Below the pieces are notes generated by a model. It saw only the letters and a list, made by a program, of their open reading frames with translations, did no database searches and was not told where the DNA came from. From contig JBMYMD010000003.1 of NCBI GenBank assembly GCA_049596955.1, forward strand, positions 1 to 64,000: a stretch of DNA of 64,000 nt, in the 5' to 3' direction. Of this stretch, positions 7,596 to 16,012 are shown in pieces. The first letter of the stretch is position 1. Each line of letters begins with the position of its first letter. Made by a program: the position numbers and the translations under genes. This DNA comes from UBA3478 sp049596955 (GTDB lineage: Bacteria; Bacteroidota; Bacteroidia; Flavobacteriales; Flavobacteriaceae).

Positions 7596-8258
7596 ATGGA
7601 AGAATTTAACTCCTCTTTTTTAGAGTACAACACCGAGCGTAACAAACTGATAATCCCTGAATACGGTCGACATTTTCAAAAGATGGTTGACTATGCACTC
7701 AGTATAGAAGATCGTGAAAAAAGAAATAAAATAGCAAATTCTATTATCTGTACGATGGGAAATCTACAACCTCATCTGAGAGATGTTGCGGACTTTCAGC
7801 ACAAATTATGGGATCAACTGTTCATTATGTCAGATTTTGAACTCGATGTAGATTCTCCTTTTGAAATCCCTTCTAAAGAGTTACTAAATCAAAGGCCAGA
7901 ACCTTTACCATATCCTCAAAATTTTCCAAAGTATAGGTACTACGGAAACAATATTAAACGCATGATTGATGTTGCGGTAAAGTGGGATAAGGGTGAATTG
8001 AGATCAGGCTTAGAGTTGGCAATCGCCAACCATATGAAGAAGTCATACATCAATTGGAACAAAGAAACTGTTGATGATGAGGTTATTTTTATTCACTTGA
8101 ACGAATTAAGCGAAGGAAGTATCAACTTAGTTGGTTCTGCAGAGCAGCTCACCCCAACTGAGCAGCTACTCAAAAACAAAAACATGAGATCGAACAGGTC
8201 TTCATTTGGTTCTAAAAAGAACAACAGAAACAACCGTAACAAGAAGAATAATAAATAA
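7596..8258 (+). CDS. DUF4290 domain-containing protein
   Basis: 220 residues from the ATG at 7596-7598. A longer frame from a TTG at 7578 adds only LICNN and is not needed. LEYNTERNKLIIPEYGRHFQKMVDYAL is the family hallmark, followed by REKRNKIANSII and YPQNFPKYRYYGNNIKRMI. The C-terminus is a low-complexity Asn/Arg/Lys tail (about 193-220) likely to be disordered and nucleic-acid binding. Bacteroidota-specific, function unknown, and conserved directly upstream of murA, 8 nt apart here, which suggests co-expression with peptidoglycan synthesis. Confidence 0.9.
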   Translation: MEEFNSSFLEYNTERNKLIIPEYGRHFQKMVDYALSIEDREKRNKIANSIICTMGNLQPHLRDVADFQHKLWDQLFIMSDFELDVDSPFEIPSKELLNQRPEPLPYPQNFPKYRYYGNNIKRMIDVAVKWDKGELRSGLELAIANHMKKSYINWNKETVDDEVIFIHLNELSEGSINLVGSAEQLTPTEQLLKNKNMRSNRSSFGSKKNNRNNRNKKNNK

Positions 8259-8266
8259 TATTCTAA

Positions 8267-9574
8267 ATGGGAACATTTACCATTGAAGGTGGAGCCAAAT
8301 TAAAAGGCGAAATCACTCCTCAGGGAGCAAAAAATGAAGCTTTACAAATTTTATGTGCCGTACTGTTAACCGACCAAGAGGTCGTTATAAACAATGTACC
8401 TGATATCATAGATGTCAATAAACTCATTACTTTATTGCAAAACCTAGGGGTGAAAGTTCAAAAGCTGTCTTCGAATTCCTACTCTTTTTGTGCAGACCAA
8501 GTAGATGTATCTTATTTAGAATCAGAGAAATACAAAAAAGAGGGTAGTGGTCTAAGGGGTTCAATCATGCTTGTAGGACCAATGCTCGCCCGTTTTGGTA
8601 AAGGTTATATTCCAAAACCAGGAGGAGATAAAATAGGTCGAAGACGCTTGGATACACATTTTGAAGGTTTTATTAAACTAGGTGCGGATTTTAGATACAA
8701 TGAGAAAGAATCTTTTTACGGAGTAGAGGCTCAAAAATTAAAGGGTGCCTACATGTTATTGGATGAAGCTTCTGTTACTGGAACGGCAAATATTGTAATG
8801 GCAGCTGTTTTAGCTGAAGGAGAGACCAGCATTTACAATGCGGCTTGTGAACCTTACTTACAACAATTGTGTAAAATGCTTGTAAGAATGGGAGCTAAGA
8901 TCGAAGGCATTGGTTCAAATTTATTGAAAATACAAGGTGTTTCATCTTTACAAGGTACAACCCACACCATGCTTTCAGATATGATTGAAATTGGTAGTTG
9001 GATAGGTTTAGCTGCTATGACGCAATCTGAACTCACCATAAAAAATGTGGGATGGGAACATCTGGGACAAATCCCTAGAGTTTTTGAACGATTGGGAATA
9101 ACCTTAAATCGTGTAAATGATGATATACACATACCTGCACATATTGACGGTTATCGAATACAAAATTATATAGACGGATCTATCTTGACCATTTCAGATG
9201 CACCTTGGCCTGGTCTGACACCAGATTTACTTAGTGTTTTATTAGTAGTGGCCATTCAAGCTGAAGGGTCTTGTTTGATTCATCAAAAGATGTTTGAGAG
9301 TCGTTTGTTTTTTGTAGACAAGTTAATAGATATGGGAGCGAAGATCATTCTGTGTGACCCCCATAGGGCAACAGTTATTGGACACAACTTCAAATCTAAG
9401 CTCAAAGCTACCACCATGACTTCGCCTGATATTCGAGCAGGTGTTTCACTGCTAATTGCGGCATTAAGTGCAGAGGGTACTTCCACAATTCACAATATTG
9501 AACAAATCGACAGGGGATATCAATATATCGATTCAAGACTTAAAGCTATAGGAGCACAAATAGAGCGGTCTTAA
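8267..9574 (+). CDS. murA: UDP-N-acetylglucosamine 1-carboxyvinyltransferase (Asp-type active site)
   Basis: 435 residues. Catalyses the first committed step of peptidoglycan synthesis by transferring enolpyruvate from PEP to UDP-GlcNAc. EPSP-synthase fold signatures include GGAKLKGEITPQGAKNEAL at the start, LRGSIMLVGPMLARFGKG at 96-113 and the catalytic loop GGDKIGRRRLD. The position of E. coli Cys115 is Asp (D121). In other bacteria this Cys-to-Asp change blocks covalent attachment of fosfomycin and gives intrinsic resistance while keeping activity. Located 8 nt after the DUF4290 gene. Confidence 0.96.
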   Translation: MGTFTIEGGAKLKGEITPQGAKNEALQILCAVLLTDQEVVINNVPDIIDVNKLITLLQNLGVKVQKLSSNSYSFCADQVDVSYLESEKYKKEGSGLRGSIMLVGPMLARFGKGYIPKPGGDKIGRRRLDTHFEGFIKLGADFRYNEKESFYGVEAQKLKGAYMLLDEASVTGTANIVMAAVLAEGETSIYNAACEPYLQQLCKMLVRMGAKIEGIGSNLLKIQGVSSLQGTTHTMLSDMIEIGSWIGLAAMTQSELTIKNVGWEHLGQIPRVFERLGITLNRVNDDIHIPAHIDGYRIQNYIDGSILTISDAPWPGLTPDLLSVLLVVAIQAEGSCLIHQKMFESRLFFVDKLIDMGAKIILCDPHRATVIGHNFKSKLKATTMTSPDIRAGVSLLIAALSAEGTSTIHNIEQIDRGYQYIDSRLKAIGAQIERS

Positions 9575-9589
9575 TTTACATTAAGCCAT

Positions 9590-10009
9590 TTACAACAGCA
9601 TACTTCTTGCTTGATCAAAGAAGGTTTTGGTGAGACTAGTATTTACCAAATATGATTTTGATTGTTTAAAGATCTGATCGATTTGCATCAATTTCATGTC
9701 TGCTTTAGATTCAAAAGCTTCAAATTCAAAAAAGGCCATACTCCAATCCTTAAATAATCGATCATTTTGTTTTTCCTCTAGAATTAATTCTACAGTGTGA
9801 TGACGATTGTCTTCACTTATTTTCTCATATAACGAGAGTACATCTTTTCGTTCTCCTTCTAAGAGTTGAAGAAATCCGTTTTCGTGATACAATAAACAAC
9901 CTGTAATGTTCTGTTTAAAGTTTCGTTCTCTGGCTTTACTGAGCATATCATAGATATCAGATAGAGAAAACGAATCATTAGCTACAGATCGATAGATAAT
10001 GGAATACAT
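9590..10009 (-). CDS. BLUF-domain blue-light photoreceptor
   Basis: 139 residues. A BLUF domain fills 1-95 and is followed by a short C-terminal helical extension, so this is a stand-alone sensor without a fused output domain. Flavin-interacting residues are all present: Y6 (MYSIIYRS), N34 (NITG), Q48 (FLQLLEG), and W89/M91 (DWSMAF). BLUF proteins bind FAD non-covalently and relay light-driven hydrogen-bond rearrangement to a partner. Its own partner is not visible. The photolyase operon lies 2.6 kb away on the same strand, which may be a functional link. ATG at 10007-10009. Confidence 0.93.
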   Translation of the reverse strand: MYSIIYRSVANDSFSLSDIYDMLSKARERNFKQNITGCLLYHENGFLQLLEGERKDVLSLYEKISEDNRHHTVELILEEKQNDRLFKDWSMAFFEFEAFESKADMKLMQIDQIFKQSKSYLVNTSLTKTFFDQARSMLL

Positions 10010-10072
10010 GCGTATAATGGTTGTTAGGTCAGTTAAACGCTACTAAAATATGTAATTTATTGAAAAAAACAA

Positions 10073-11059
10073 TTATGGTTTTTGAGTTTTTCCATCTGGA
10101 TATTTAGCGAATCGTTCAAGACTAGAGGAATGGGTGTGATCATTTTTCGACCAAGGCCACCCTCCAAAGAACGTTAAACGAAATTCATTTATTTTTTGAT
10201 TTATTTCGTTTTGTTCATTCATTACAAAAGGACCGTATTTGGCTACCGGTTCATTGATAGGCTTTGATTGCAGAAGAAGCATTTTACTCTTTTGCTTAGA
10301 GCAAATTGTATAAGTCTTAGAAGAATCTAGAATTATTTGGTGGGCTTCAGTTATAAGTTGTTTATTAATTTCAATACCTCCCTCATATAGATATAAAGAC
10401 TTTATAACCGAATTTTGACTAGAGGGAATGCTTATTTCTGTCGCTTCATCCATTTTAAAATGAGCTACACATAATTCATTTTCAGTCTCAGCGGCCCAAG
10501 AATCTGGTGGGCATTTTTGTTGTTTAAGGGTCTCAAGAGAGCCATATATGAGTTCAATTTTAACACCGTTTAAATTGAATTTAGGGATTTCGTGTTCCCA
10601 AAGCATCTGAAAATAAGGCGGGACTGATTTAGCTTTTTTTGGAAGGTTTAACCATATTTGGAAGAGCTCCAACGAATTTGATTCTTTTTTGTTGAGTAAT
10701 GGAAACATTTCGGAGTGCTGAACTCCAGAGCCAGCAGTCATCCATTGCACGTCTCCTTCACCAAATCGCGCTGCAGCACCTAAAGAATCGCTGTGATCGA
10801 TATAACCTTGTCGCACAAAAGTTATGGTTTCAAATCCACAGTGTGGATGGGCTGGAAAACCAGGAACCGATGAGCCGTGGTACATTCGCCATTCATGATT
10901 AGGATCAAAATCACTTCCTATACTTCTACCTAGAAGAAGTTCTTTGTCAATACCCATGTGCTCGTTTCCTGCAGGGTAATGATCTAAATGATGAACACAA
11001 AATAGAAAGGGGTCTTGAGTAGGCCAAGGCACTCCTTTTTGTAAAGGTGTTAATTTCAT
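10073..11059 (-). CDS. Pirin family protein
   Basis: 328 residues from the ATG at 11057-11059. The frame stays open further upstream, but that part overlaps the terminator of the preceding gene. A bicupin protein. The N-terminal cupin has the Fe ligands in FPAHPHCGFETIT (His-x-His) and SGVQHSEM (His..Glu), and GRSIGSDFDPNHEWRMYHGSSVPGFPAHPH is the pirin signature. Bacterial pirins include quercetinases and regulatory binding proteins, so the substrate is unknown. Ends AKYPDGKTQKP. Confidence 0.92.
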   Translation of the reverse strand: MKLTPLQKGVPWPTQDPFLFCVHHLDHYPAGNEHMGIDKELLLGRSIGSDFDPNHEWRMYHGSSVPGFPAHPHCGFETITFVRQGYIDHSDSLGAAARFGEGDVQWMTAGSGVQHSEMFPLLNKKESNSLELFQIWLNLPKKAKSVPPYFQMLWEHEIPKFNLNGVKIELIYGSLETLKQQKCPPDSWAAETENELCVAHFKMDEATEISIPSSQNSVIKSLYLYEGGIEINKQLITEAHQIILDSSKTYTICSKQKSKMLLLQSKPINEPVAKYGPFVMNEQNEINQKINEFRLTFFGGWPWSKNDHTHSSSLERFAKYPDGKTQKP

Positions 11060-11072
11060 AGCTTTTTTATGT

Positions 11073-11105
11073 AAAAAAATAAGCACAGCAAAAGGCTGTG
11101 CTCTT
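11073..11105 (-). terminator. Intrinsic terminator after the amidohydrolase gene
   Basis: On the minus strand AGCACAGC pairs with GCTGTGCT around a 5-nt loop and is followed by TATTTTTTT. It starts 8 nt past the amidohydrolase stop and lies before the pirin ATG at 11059, supporting the shorter pirin start. Confidence 0.8.
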
Positions 11106-11112
11106 AGTGTTA

Positions 11113-12543
11113 TCATTGTCCAATTGGTGGTGGACCAGGAGGTATAATAGCCTCGTACTGAGCATCTCCTTTGCGCTCTACGTATTCTGCTTTTACCTCT
11201 TCAACATATTTTGGATTCTTGAATAAATCAAGCATTGTCATACTCATTGCTTTAGCAGCGTAAAGCATTCCCTTGTGACCTATACTCATTCCTGCACAAG
11301 AGACAACAGCCCAAGAGTGCCATGGGGTATCGATAGGAGCAGTGGTTACTCCTAAATTTATATTAGCCACATTCCAACTTACATCGCCCACATCTGTAGA
11401 ACCACCTCCAGGGTTTTCTCGAGTATCTAATAATGGGTGAATAGTACCGTCTATACCTAGTTGAGGCTTCTCTGTGGCTATCTGAATTTTCTTTCCGAAC
11501 GCAATTTCCTCGTCGGTATAAGATATAGGCCCTAATAATTCTAAATTATTCTGCATGATTTCTCCACCTCTTCTATTGACAAGAACTTCATAGATCCCTG
11601 AGATTAATGAAATCTTGTAATCTACGTTTGCTAAGATAGCAGCACCTTCTGCCATTTCTTTAACTCGTTCGTAAACTGGAATCATTCCATCTCTATTAGA
11701 GTCTCTAACACGAACCCAAAGTTTTGAATAATCTGGAACAACGTTCACAACCTGACCACCGTCTTGTATGTGATAATGAATTCGGACGCTTGGTTTAATG
11801 TGTTCTCTATAATAATTAATTCCCGAGGTATATAATTCAAGCGCATCAGAAGCCGATCTTCCATTCCAAGGATCAGCTGAAGCATGAGCGGTTTGACCAA
11901 AAAACTCAACCTTAAAGTCAACTAAAGCCAATGTAGACTGCACATCAGCTTCAATTTTAGCCGAGGGATGCCAACTTACGTTTACATCTACATCGTTCCA
12001 AATACCTTCATTGACCATCCATATTTTTCCGAAAAACTTCTCTTCCGCAGGAGTACCCATAAATTTAACTGTACCCTTGATTTTTCCAGCCTCAATAAGT
12101 TCTTTTACTGCGATTGCAGCACCGAGTGAAGCTGTCCCAAATAGATTATGACCACATCCATGTCCAGCAGCACCTTCGTTAAGCGCCTCTTTAACCGGAC
12201 TGACCTTTTGAGAAATTCCAGGGAGGGCGTCAAATTCACCAAGTACACTGATTACTGGAGAACCACTGCCATAGGTCGCCACAAATGCTGTAGGCATACC
12301 GGCAACTCCTTTTGTTACCGTAAACCCTTGGCTTTCGGCATAATCTGAGAGTAATTTTGAGGAGTTCGTCTCATTAAAAGCAGTCTCGGCATAGGCCCAA
12401 ATGGAATCACTTATGGCTATGAGTTTATCAGAATGCTTTTCAATAGAATTGATAATTTCTTTTTTGTGCTTGCTTAACTTTTGACCCTGTACTGAAAGGG
12501 GCAGTATGAAAAGGGCAACAAGAATAATGTATATGTTTTTCAT
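11113..12543 (-). CDS. Secreted M20-family amidohydrolase (AbgB-like)
   Basis: 476 residues. Signal peptide 1-20 ends SVQGQ. M20D-type metallopeptidase motifs are GEFDALPG (102-109), GHGCGHN (127-133, metal-binding Cys/His), GTPAEE (163-168, catalytic Glu pair) and a late GGGSTDVGDVSWNV with metal ligands. The closest named relatives are p-aminobenzoyl-glutamate hydrolase subunit B and other N-acyl amino acid amidohydrolases, but the export signal places this enzyme in the periplasm or outside, where it would trim N-acyl or dipeptide-like substrates. The C-terminus is proline-rich (IPPGPPPIGQ). Own terminator downstream. Confidence 0.9.
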   Translation of the reverse strand: MKNIYIILVALFILPLSVQGQKLSKHKKEIINSIEKHSDKLIAISDSIWAYAETAFNETNSSKLLSDYAESQGFTVTKGVAGMPTAFVATYGSGSPVISVLGEFDALPGISQKVSPVKEALNEGAAGHGCGHNLFGTASLGAAIAVKELIEAGKIKGTVKFMGTPAEEKFFGKIWMVNEGIWNDVDVNVSWHPSAKIEADVQSTLALVDFKVEFFGQTAHASADPWNGRSASDALELYTSGINYYREHIKPSVRIHYHIQDGGQVVNVVPDYSKLWVRVRDSNRDGMIPVYERVKEMAEGAAILANVDYKISLISGIYEVLVNRRGGEIMQNNLELLGPISYTDEEIAFGKKIQIATEKPQLGIDGTIHPLLDTRENPGGGSTDVGDVSWNVANINLGVTTAPIDTPWHSWAVVSCAGMSIGHKGMLYAAKAMSMTMLDLFKNPKYVEEVKAEYVERKGDAQYEAIIPPGPPPIGQ

Positions 12544-12575
12544 AATATGTTGTAAAAGAACTTGAATTTACAAAA

Positions 12576-13886
12576 TTACAAGGACTCTAGAGATTCTTTA
12601 TACACCTTTAAACAACGCTCTCTCGCCCATTTGTGTTCGACAATGGGTTGGGGGTAAGTGAGTTCTTGAAAATCGGGCACCCATTTTGAAATGTATTTCA
12701 GACGTTGGTCAAATTTTTTAATTTGAGATTCTGGGTTAAATATTCTAAAGTAGGGAGCAGCATCAACACCACTTCCTGCGGCCCATTGCCAATTACCTAC
12801 ATTACTAGCTAGTTCAAAGTCCAATAGTTTTGAAGCAAAATAAGCCTCTCCCCATCGCCAGTCGATAAGCAAATGTTTGCATAAAAAGCTGGCACAAAGC
12901 ATTCGTACTCTATTGTGCATATATCCTGAGGTATTTAGTTCTCTCATACCAGCATCCACAAGGGGGTATCCAGTAGTACCAGATTTCCATCGTTCAAAAT
13001 CTTCAGGATTGTTATTCCATTGAATACGGTCGTATTTCGGTTTAAAAGATTGATCTATAGTGTATGGAAAATGCCATAGAATCTGCATAAAAAACTCCCG
13101 CCATATCAATTCACTTAAAAAAGTATGGTTTTTTGCCGCGTAGGCCTTTTCTACTAATTTTCGAATAGAAATCGTACCAAATCTCAAGTGAACGCCAATA
13201 CGTGAGGTTCCATTTTCAGCAGGAAAATTACGCTTAGCTTCGTAATTTTCAATCAATTCTAAACTTAAGTCAAACTCTTGTAATGCCACTGTTGTAGACT
13301 CAAATCCAATGTCTTTAAGATTGGAGATTATATGCTCATCAGCGTTTAGAGGTCTTAAATTAGACCAATTGCATTCTTTATTTGTAGTGTATTTCGGCAA
13401 AGACTCAAAGTGTTGAATCCATTTTCGTTTGTAAGGAGTGAAGACCACATAGGGTTTACCATCGTCTTTGAGTACATCATTTTTTTCAAAAATAACTTGG
13501 TCTTTACTGCTGTTAAATTGAATTTCATGTTGAGCTGCCCAATCTGCTATCTTTTGATCTCTACCAATTGCGTAGGGTTCGTAGTCGTGATTGATGTAAA
13601 TCGAGTTCAGACCTATTTTTTGGTGGAGTTCACTGAATACATCTTTCGGAGAACCATAGCGAATAAGAACAGAGGAGCCTTTCTCACGAACTTTCTCATT
13701 TATAGCATGAAGTTGTTGGAAAATAAAACTTACGCGAGCATCGTCTTTTTCTAATCGATCTAAAATTGCAGCATCGAAAATAAAAAGGAGCTGTACATTT
13801 TTTTCTCTCGCCAATGCGTTGCTCAGTGCGGTATTGTCTTCTATACGCAAATCTCTGCGCAACCAAACTACAGTAGTCTTGCTCAT
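12576..13886 (-). CDS. Cryptochrome/DNA photolyase family protein (class I type)
   Basis: 436 residues from the ATG at 13884-13886. An N-terminal Rossmann-like antenna domain begins TTVVWLRRDLRIEDN. The FAD-binding helical domain has SRIGVHLRFGTISIR, WREFFMQILWHFP, NRVRMLCASFLCKH and DWRWGEAYFASKLLDFELASNVGNWQWAAGSG, matching class I CPD photolyases, so blue/UV-A-driven repair of pyrimidine dimers is likely. A purely signalling cryptochrome is not excluded. The SDR stop and this ATG share one base (TGATG), placing it third in an SRPBCC-SDR-photolyase operon. Confidence 0.93.
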   Translation of the reverse strand: MSKTTVVWLRRDLRIEDNTALSNALAREKNVQLLFIFDAAILDRLEKDDARVSFIFQQLHAINEKVREKGSSVLIRYGSPKDVFSELHQKIGLNSIYINHDYEPYAIGRDQKIADWAAQHEIQFNSSKDQVIFEKNDVLKDDGKPYVVFTPYKRKWIQHFESLPKYTTNKECNWSNLRPLNADEHIISNLKDIGFESTTVALQEFDLSLELIENYEAKRNFPAENGTSRIGVHLRFGTISIRKLVEKAYAAKNHTFLSELIWREFFMQILWHFPYTIDQSFKPKYDRIQWNNNPEDFERWKSGTTGYPLVDAGMRELNTSGYMHNRVRMLCASFLCKHLLIDWRWGEAYFASKLLDFELASNVGNWQWAAGSGVDAAPYFRIFNPESQIKKFDQRLKYISKWVPDFQELTYPQPIVEHKWARERCLKVYKESLESL

Positions 13887-14575
13887 CACAAACTGATACT
13901 AGATTTACCTCCGTCAACACCGATAATTTGTCCTGTAATCCAAGAGGCTGATGCGCTGAGCAAAAAACAGGCCAATTCCGAAATATCTTCTACTTCACCC
14001 ACACGCTTTAAGGGATGTTTGTCTGAAATAAGTTCACGCTTGCGATCATTATTTAGTAATCTTTTGGCCAGAGGCGTATCTACAATCGAAGGGGCAATGG
14101 CATTTACTCTTACCTTAGGCGCGAACTCAGCCGCAAGAGATCTAGTAAGACCTTCAATGGCTCCTTTAGCAGAAGAAATACTTGCGTGAAATGGCATACC
14201 CTGTTGTACGGCAACCGTTGAAAAAAGAAGGATGCTTGAGTTTTGTTGTAGACGATCACTCACTGCTTTAATACAATTCATGGCTCCAAAGAAATTGATT
14301 TCCATGTCTTCACGAATGACCTTGTCGGTGAGCATTTTAAGAGGCTTAAGTTGAATACTGCCTGGGCAGTAAACCAAACCATCAATTTGTTCTGGAAAAG
14401 GAATGGTATCCCATGAGTCTTCTAAAAGGTCAAAGGAGAATTGGGTGTAATTGGTGTGGTTTACTTCTGAATGTTCTCTGCGAGATACTCCAAAAACACG
14501 ATTGTTTTGAATCAATTTTTGGGTTATACTCAATCCGATTCCAGAAGTTGAACCAATAATAACGAATGTTTTCAT
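13886..14575 (-). CDS. SDR family oxidoreductase lacking the catalytic tyrosine
   Basis: 229 residues. The nucleotide-binding motif STSGIG is at 9-14 (TGxxxGIG variant), Ser119 is in the catalytic-Ser region and Lys137 is present, with downstream APSIVDTPLA and C-terminal SWITGQIIGVDGG typical of classical SDRs. The YxxxK signature is absent: the stretch before Lys137 reads HASISSAK, with no Tyr in or near the active-site position. Reduction by the usual Tyr-Lys mechanism therefore seems unlikely. It overlaps the SRPBCC gene upstream (ATGA) and the photolyase gene downstream (TGATG), so the three proteins are tightly co-translated. Confidence 0.85.
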   Translation of the reverse strand: MKTFVIIGSTSGIGLSITQKLIQNNRVFGVSRREHSEVNHTNYTQFSFDLLEDSWDTIPFPEQIDGLVYCPGSIQLKPLKMLTDKVIREDMEINFFGAMNCIKAVSDRLQQNSSILLFSTVAVQQGMPFHASISSAKGAIEGLTRSLAAEFAPKVRVNAIAPSIVDTPLAKRLLNNDRKRELISDKHPLKRVGEVEDISELACFLLSASASWITGQIIGVDGGKSSISL

Positions 14576-15078
14576 TTAATTTTCTTTAAGTGTAGTGCAT
14601 AGTTTTTTTGAAAGTCCGTTTTTGTATTGAAGAGCATTTCTATCTTTTCTCGTCTAAATTCGAATGCTTTTAGAATACTAGGTTTTACAACAAGGGTGTA
14701 AAGGAGTGAATTAAGTGGTCCGAACTTTAGACTAAATAGCACCTTGTCAATAACAAAGCACCCTTTCCCTTGGTAATCCTCGACAATATGTTGGTGAATC
14801 CACGTCTTGTAAGGGCCGTCTAATTGAATATCACTGAAAGAATGTCCCTGTTCAAATTGCGTGATATAAGAGGTCCAAGTCAAACCAATAAGTGAAAAAG
14901 GCTTAATCTTATGTACAAAAACAACCCCATGTTTGACTTTGTCATGAGATTTATACTGCGTTTGAAAATTCAGAAAGGAGGGAGTTAAAATTGCTAAATT
15001 ATCAACATCACACAGAAAGTTCCATGCGGTAGCTTGTGAGCAGTTTACGAGTTGTTTGACGTGTAATTCGTAAGGCAT
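14572..15078 (-). CDS. SRPBCC family ligand-binding protein
   Basis: 168 residues from the ATG at 15076-15078; the frame upstream to a TTG at 15111 adds an unlikely stretch. An SRPBCC (polyketide cyclase/dehydrase-like) domain beginning MPYELHVKQLVNCSQATAWNFLCDVDNLAILTP, with HGVVFVHKIKPF and a KTWIHQHIVEDYQGKGCFVIDKVLF beta-sheet block. Such helix-grip proteins bind hydrophobic molecules. First gene of the operon with an SDR and a photolyase. A -7 promoter element ends only 6 nt upstream of the ATG. Confidence 0.85.
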   Translation of the reverse strand: MPYELHVKQLVNCSQATAWNFLCDVDNLAILTPSFLNFQTQYKSHDKVKHGVVFVHKIKPFSLIGLTWTSYITQFEQGHSFSDIQLDGPYKTWIHQHIVEDYQGKGCFVIDKVLFSLKFGPLNSLLYTLVVKPSILKAFEFRREKIEMLFNTKTDFQKNYALHLKKIK

Positions 15079-15084
15079 ATTGTT

Positions 15085-15092
15085 CAAAGATA
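15085..15092 (-). promoter_or_regulatory. -7 promoter element for the SRPBCC-SDR-photolyase operon
   Basis: On the minus strand this reads TATCTTTG, an exact TAnnTTTG match. A TTTG occurs 16 nt further upstream, shorter than the usual 19. The element ends 6 nt before the ATG, so the transcript should start at or within a few bases of the start codon. Confidence 0.5.
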
Positions 15093-15159
15093 TTGCAAAA
15101 AAATTAAACAAAATGAATTTTAAAATGTGCTACTTTTACAATTATCTATTAATACAGAC

Positions 15160-16002
15160 ATGAAAAAGATTCTTTTTACATTGCTTTTGAGTATGAGTAT
15201 TTCGACTTTTCTTTATAGTCAATTACGCACTCCAGCACCAAGTCCTAAAACGAAAATAACCCAACAAGCGGGCTTAACCGATTTCACTATCGAATATGCT
15301 AGACCGGCAAAAAGGGGTAGAGCCATTTTTGGTGAGCTCGTACCTTATGGAGAGCTGTGGAGAACGGGAGCAAATGAAAATACTTTAATTCGTCTCAGCG
15401 AGGATATTATGTTTGGCGAGCAGAAGTTGACAAAGGGATCGTATAGTTTATATACCATTCCGGGTAAAGAAAAATGGGAAATACTTTTTTATAACACCAC
15501 TGATAATTGGGGACTTCCTGCTGAGTTTAAAGAAGAAATGGTGGCTTTACGGGTTGAAGCTACACCCAAAGAAATCAATCATTTAGAAGAGAGTTTATCT
15601 ATATATATTGGTGATATAACCAATAATTCCTGCAGTTTAAATCTGCATTGGGACACTACTTTAGTACAAATTCCGATTCAATTAATGACAAAAGAAATAG
15701 CTGTTGCTTCTATAGTCGATGTATTGAATACGAATCCAACGGCATCTGATTACTACCGAGCAGCTCAATACTACCATGAAGAGAAACTTGACCTTTCACT
15801 TGCTAAACTTTGGATTGATACTGCAACTGATGGCAATACCAATGCTTATTGGATGTATCGATTAAAATCATTGATTTACAAAGATTTAGGAGATATTTCC
15901 TCTGCACTAAAAGCCGCAGAAACCTCATTGGAGATGGCCAAGCGCGCCGGTAATATGGACTATGTTCGTATGAACAATGCCTTCATAGGTGCAAATCGCT
16001 AA
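15160..16002 (+). CDS. DUF2911 domain-containing secreted protein
   Basis: 280 residues from the ATG at 15160, which begins the signal peptide (MKKILFTLLLSMSISTFLYSQ). DUF2911 occupies about 22-165 with the hallmark TIEYARPAKRGRAIFGELVPYGELWRTGANENT. The C-terminal 90 residues look like a TPR-type helical repeat (ASDYYRAAQYYHEEK ... LAKLWIDTATDG ... DISSALKAAETSLEMAK). Common in Bacteroidetes, function unknown. The start is divergent from the SRPBCC operon across an 81-bp region. Confidence 0.9.
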   Translation: MKKILFTLLLSMSISTFLYSQLRTPAPSPKTKITQQAGLTDFTIEYARPAKRGRAIFGELVPYGELWRTGANENTLIRLSEDIMFGEQKLTKGSYSLYTIPGKEKWEILFYNTTDNWGLPAEFKEEMVALRVEATPKEINHLEESLSIYIGDITNNSCSLNLHWDTTLVQIPIQLMTKEIAVASIVDVLNTNPTASDYYRAAQYYHEEKLDLSLAKLWIDTATDGNTNAYWMYRLKSLIYKDLGDISSALKAAETSLEMAKRAGNMDYVRMNNAFIGANR

Positions 16003-16012
16003 AAATCAAAAC

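Noticed and set aside
8854..9132. 92-codon frame antisense to murA
   Set aside because: Lies wholly within murA; composition and lack of motifs indicate a reading-frame shadow.
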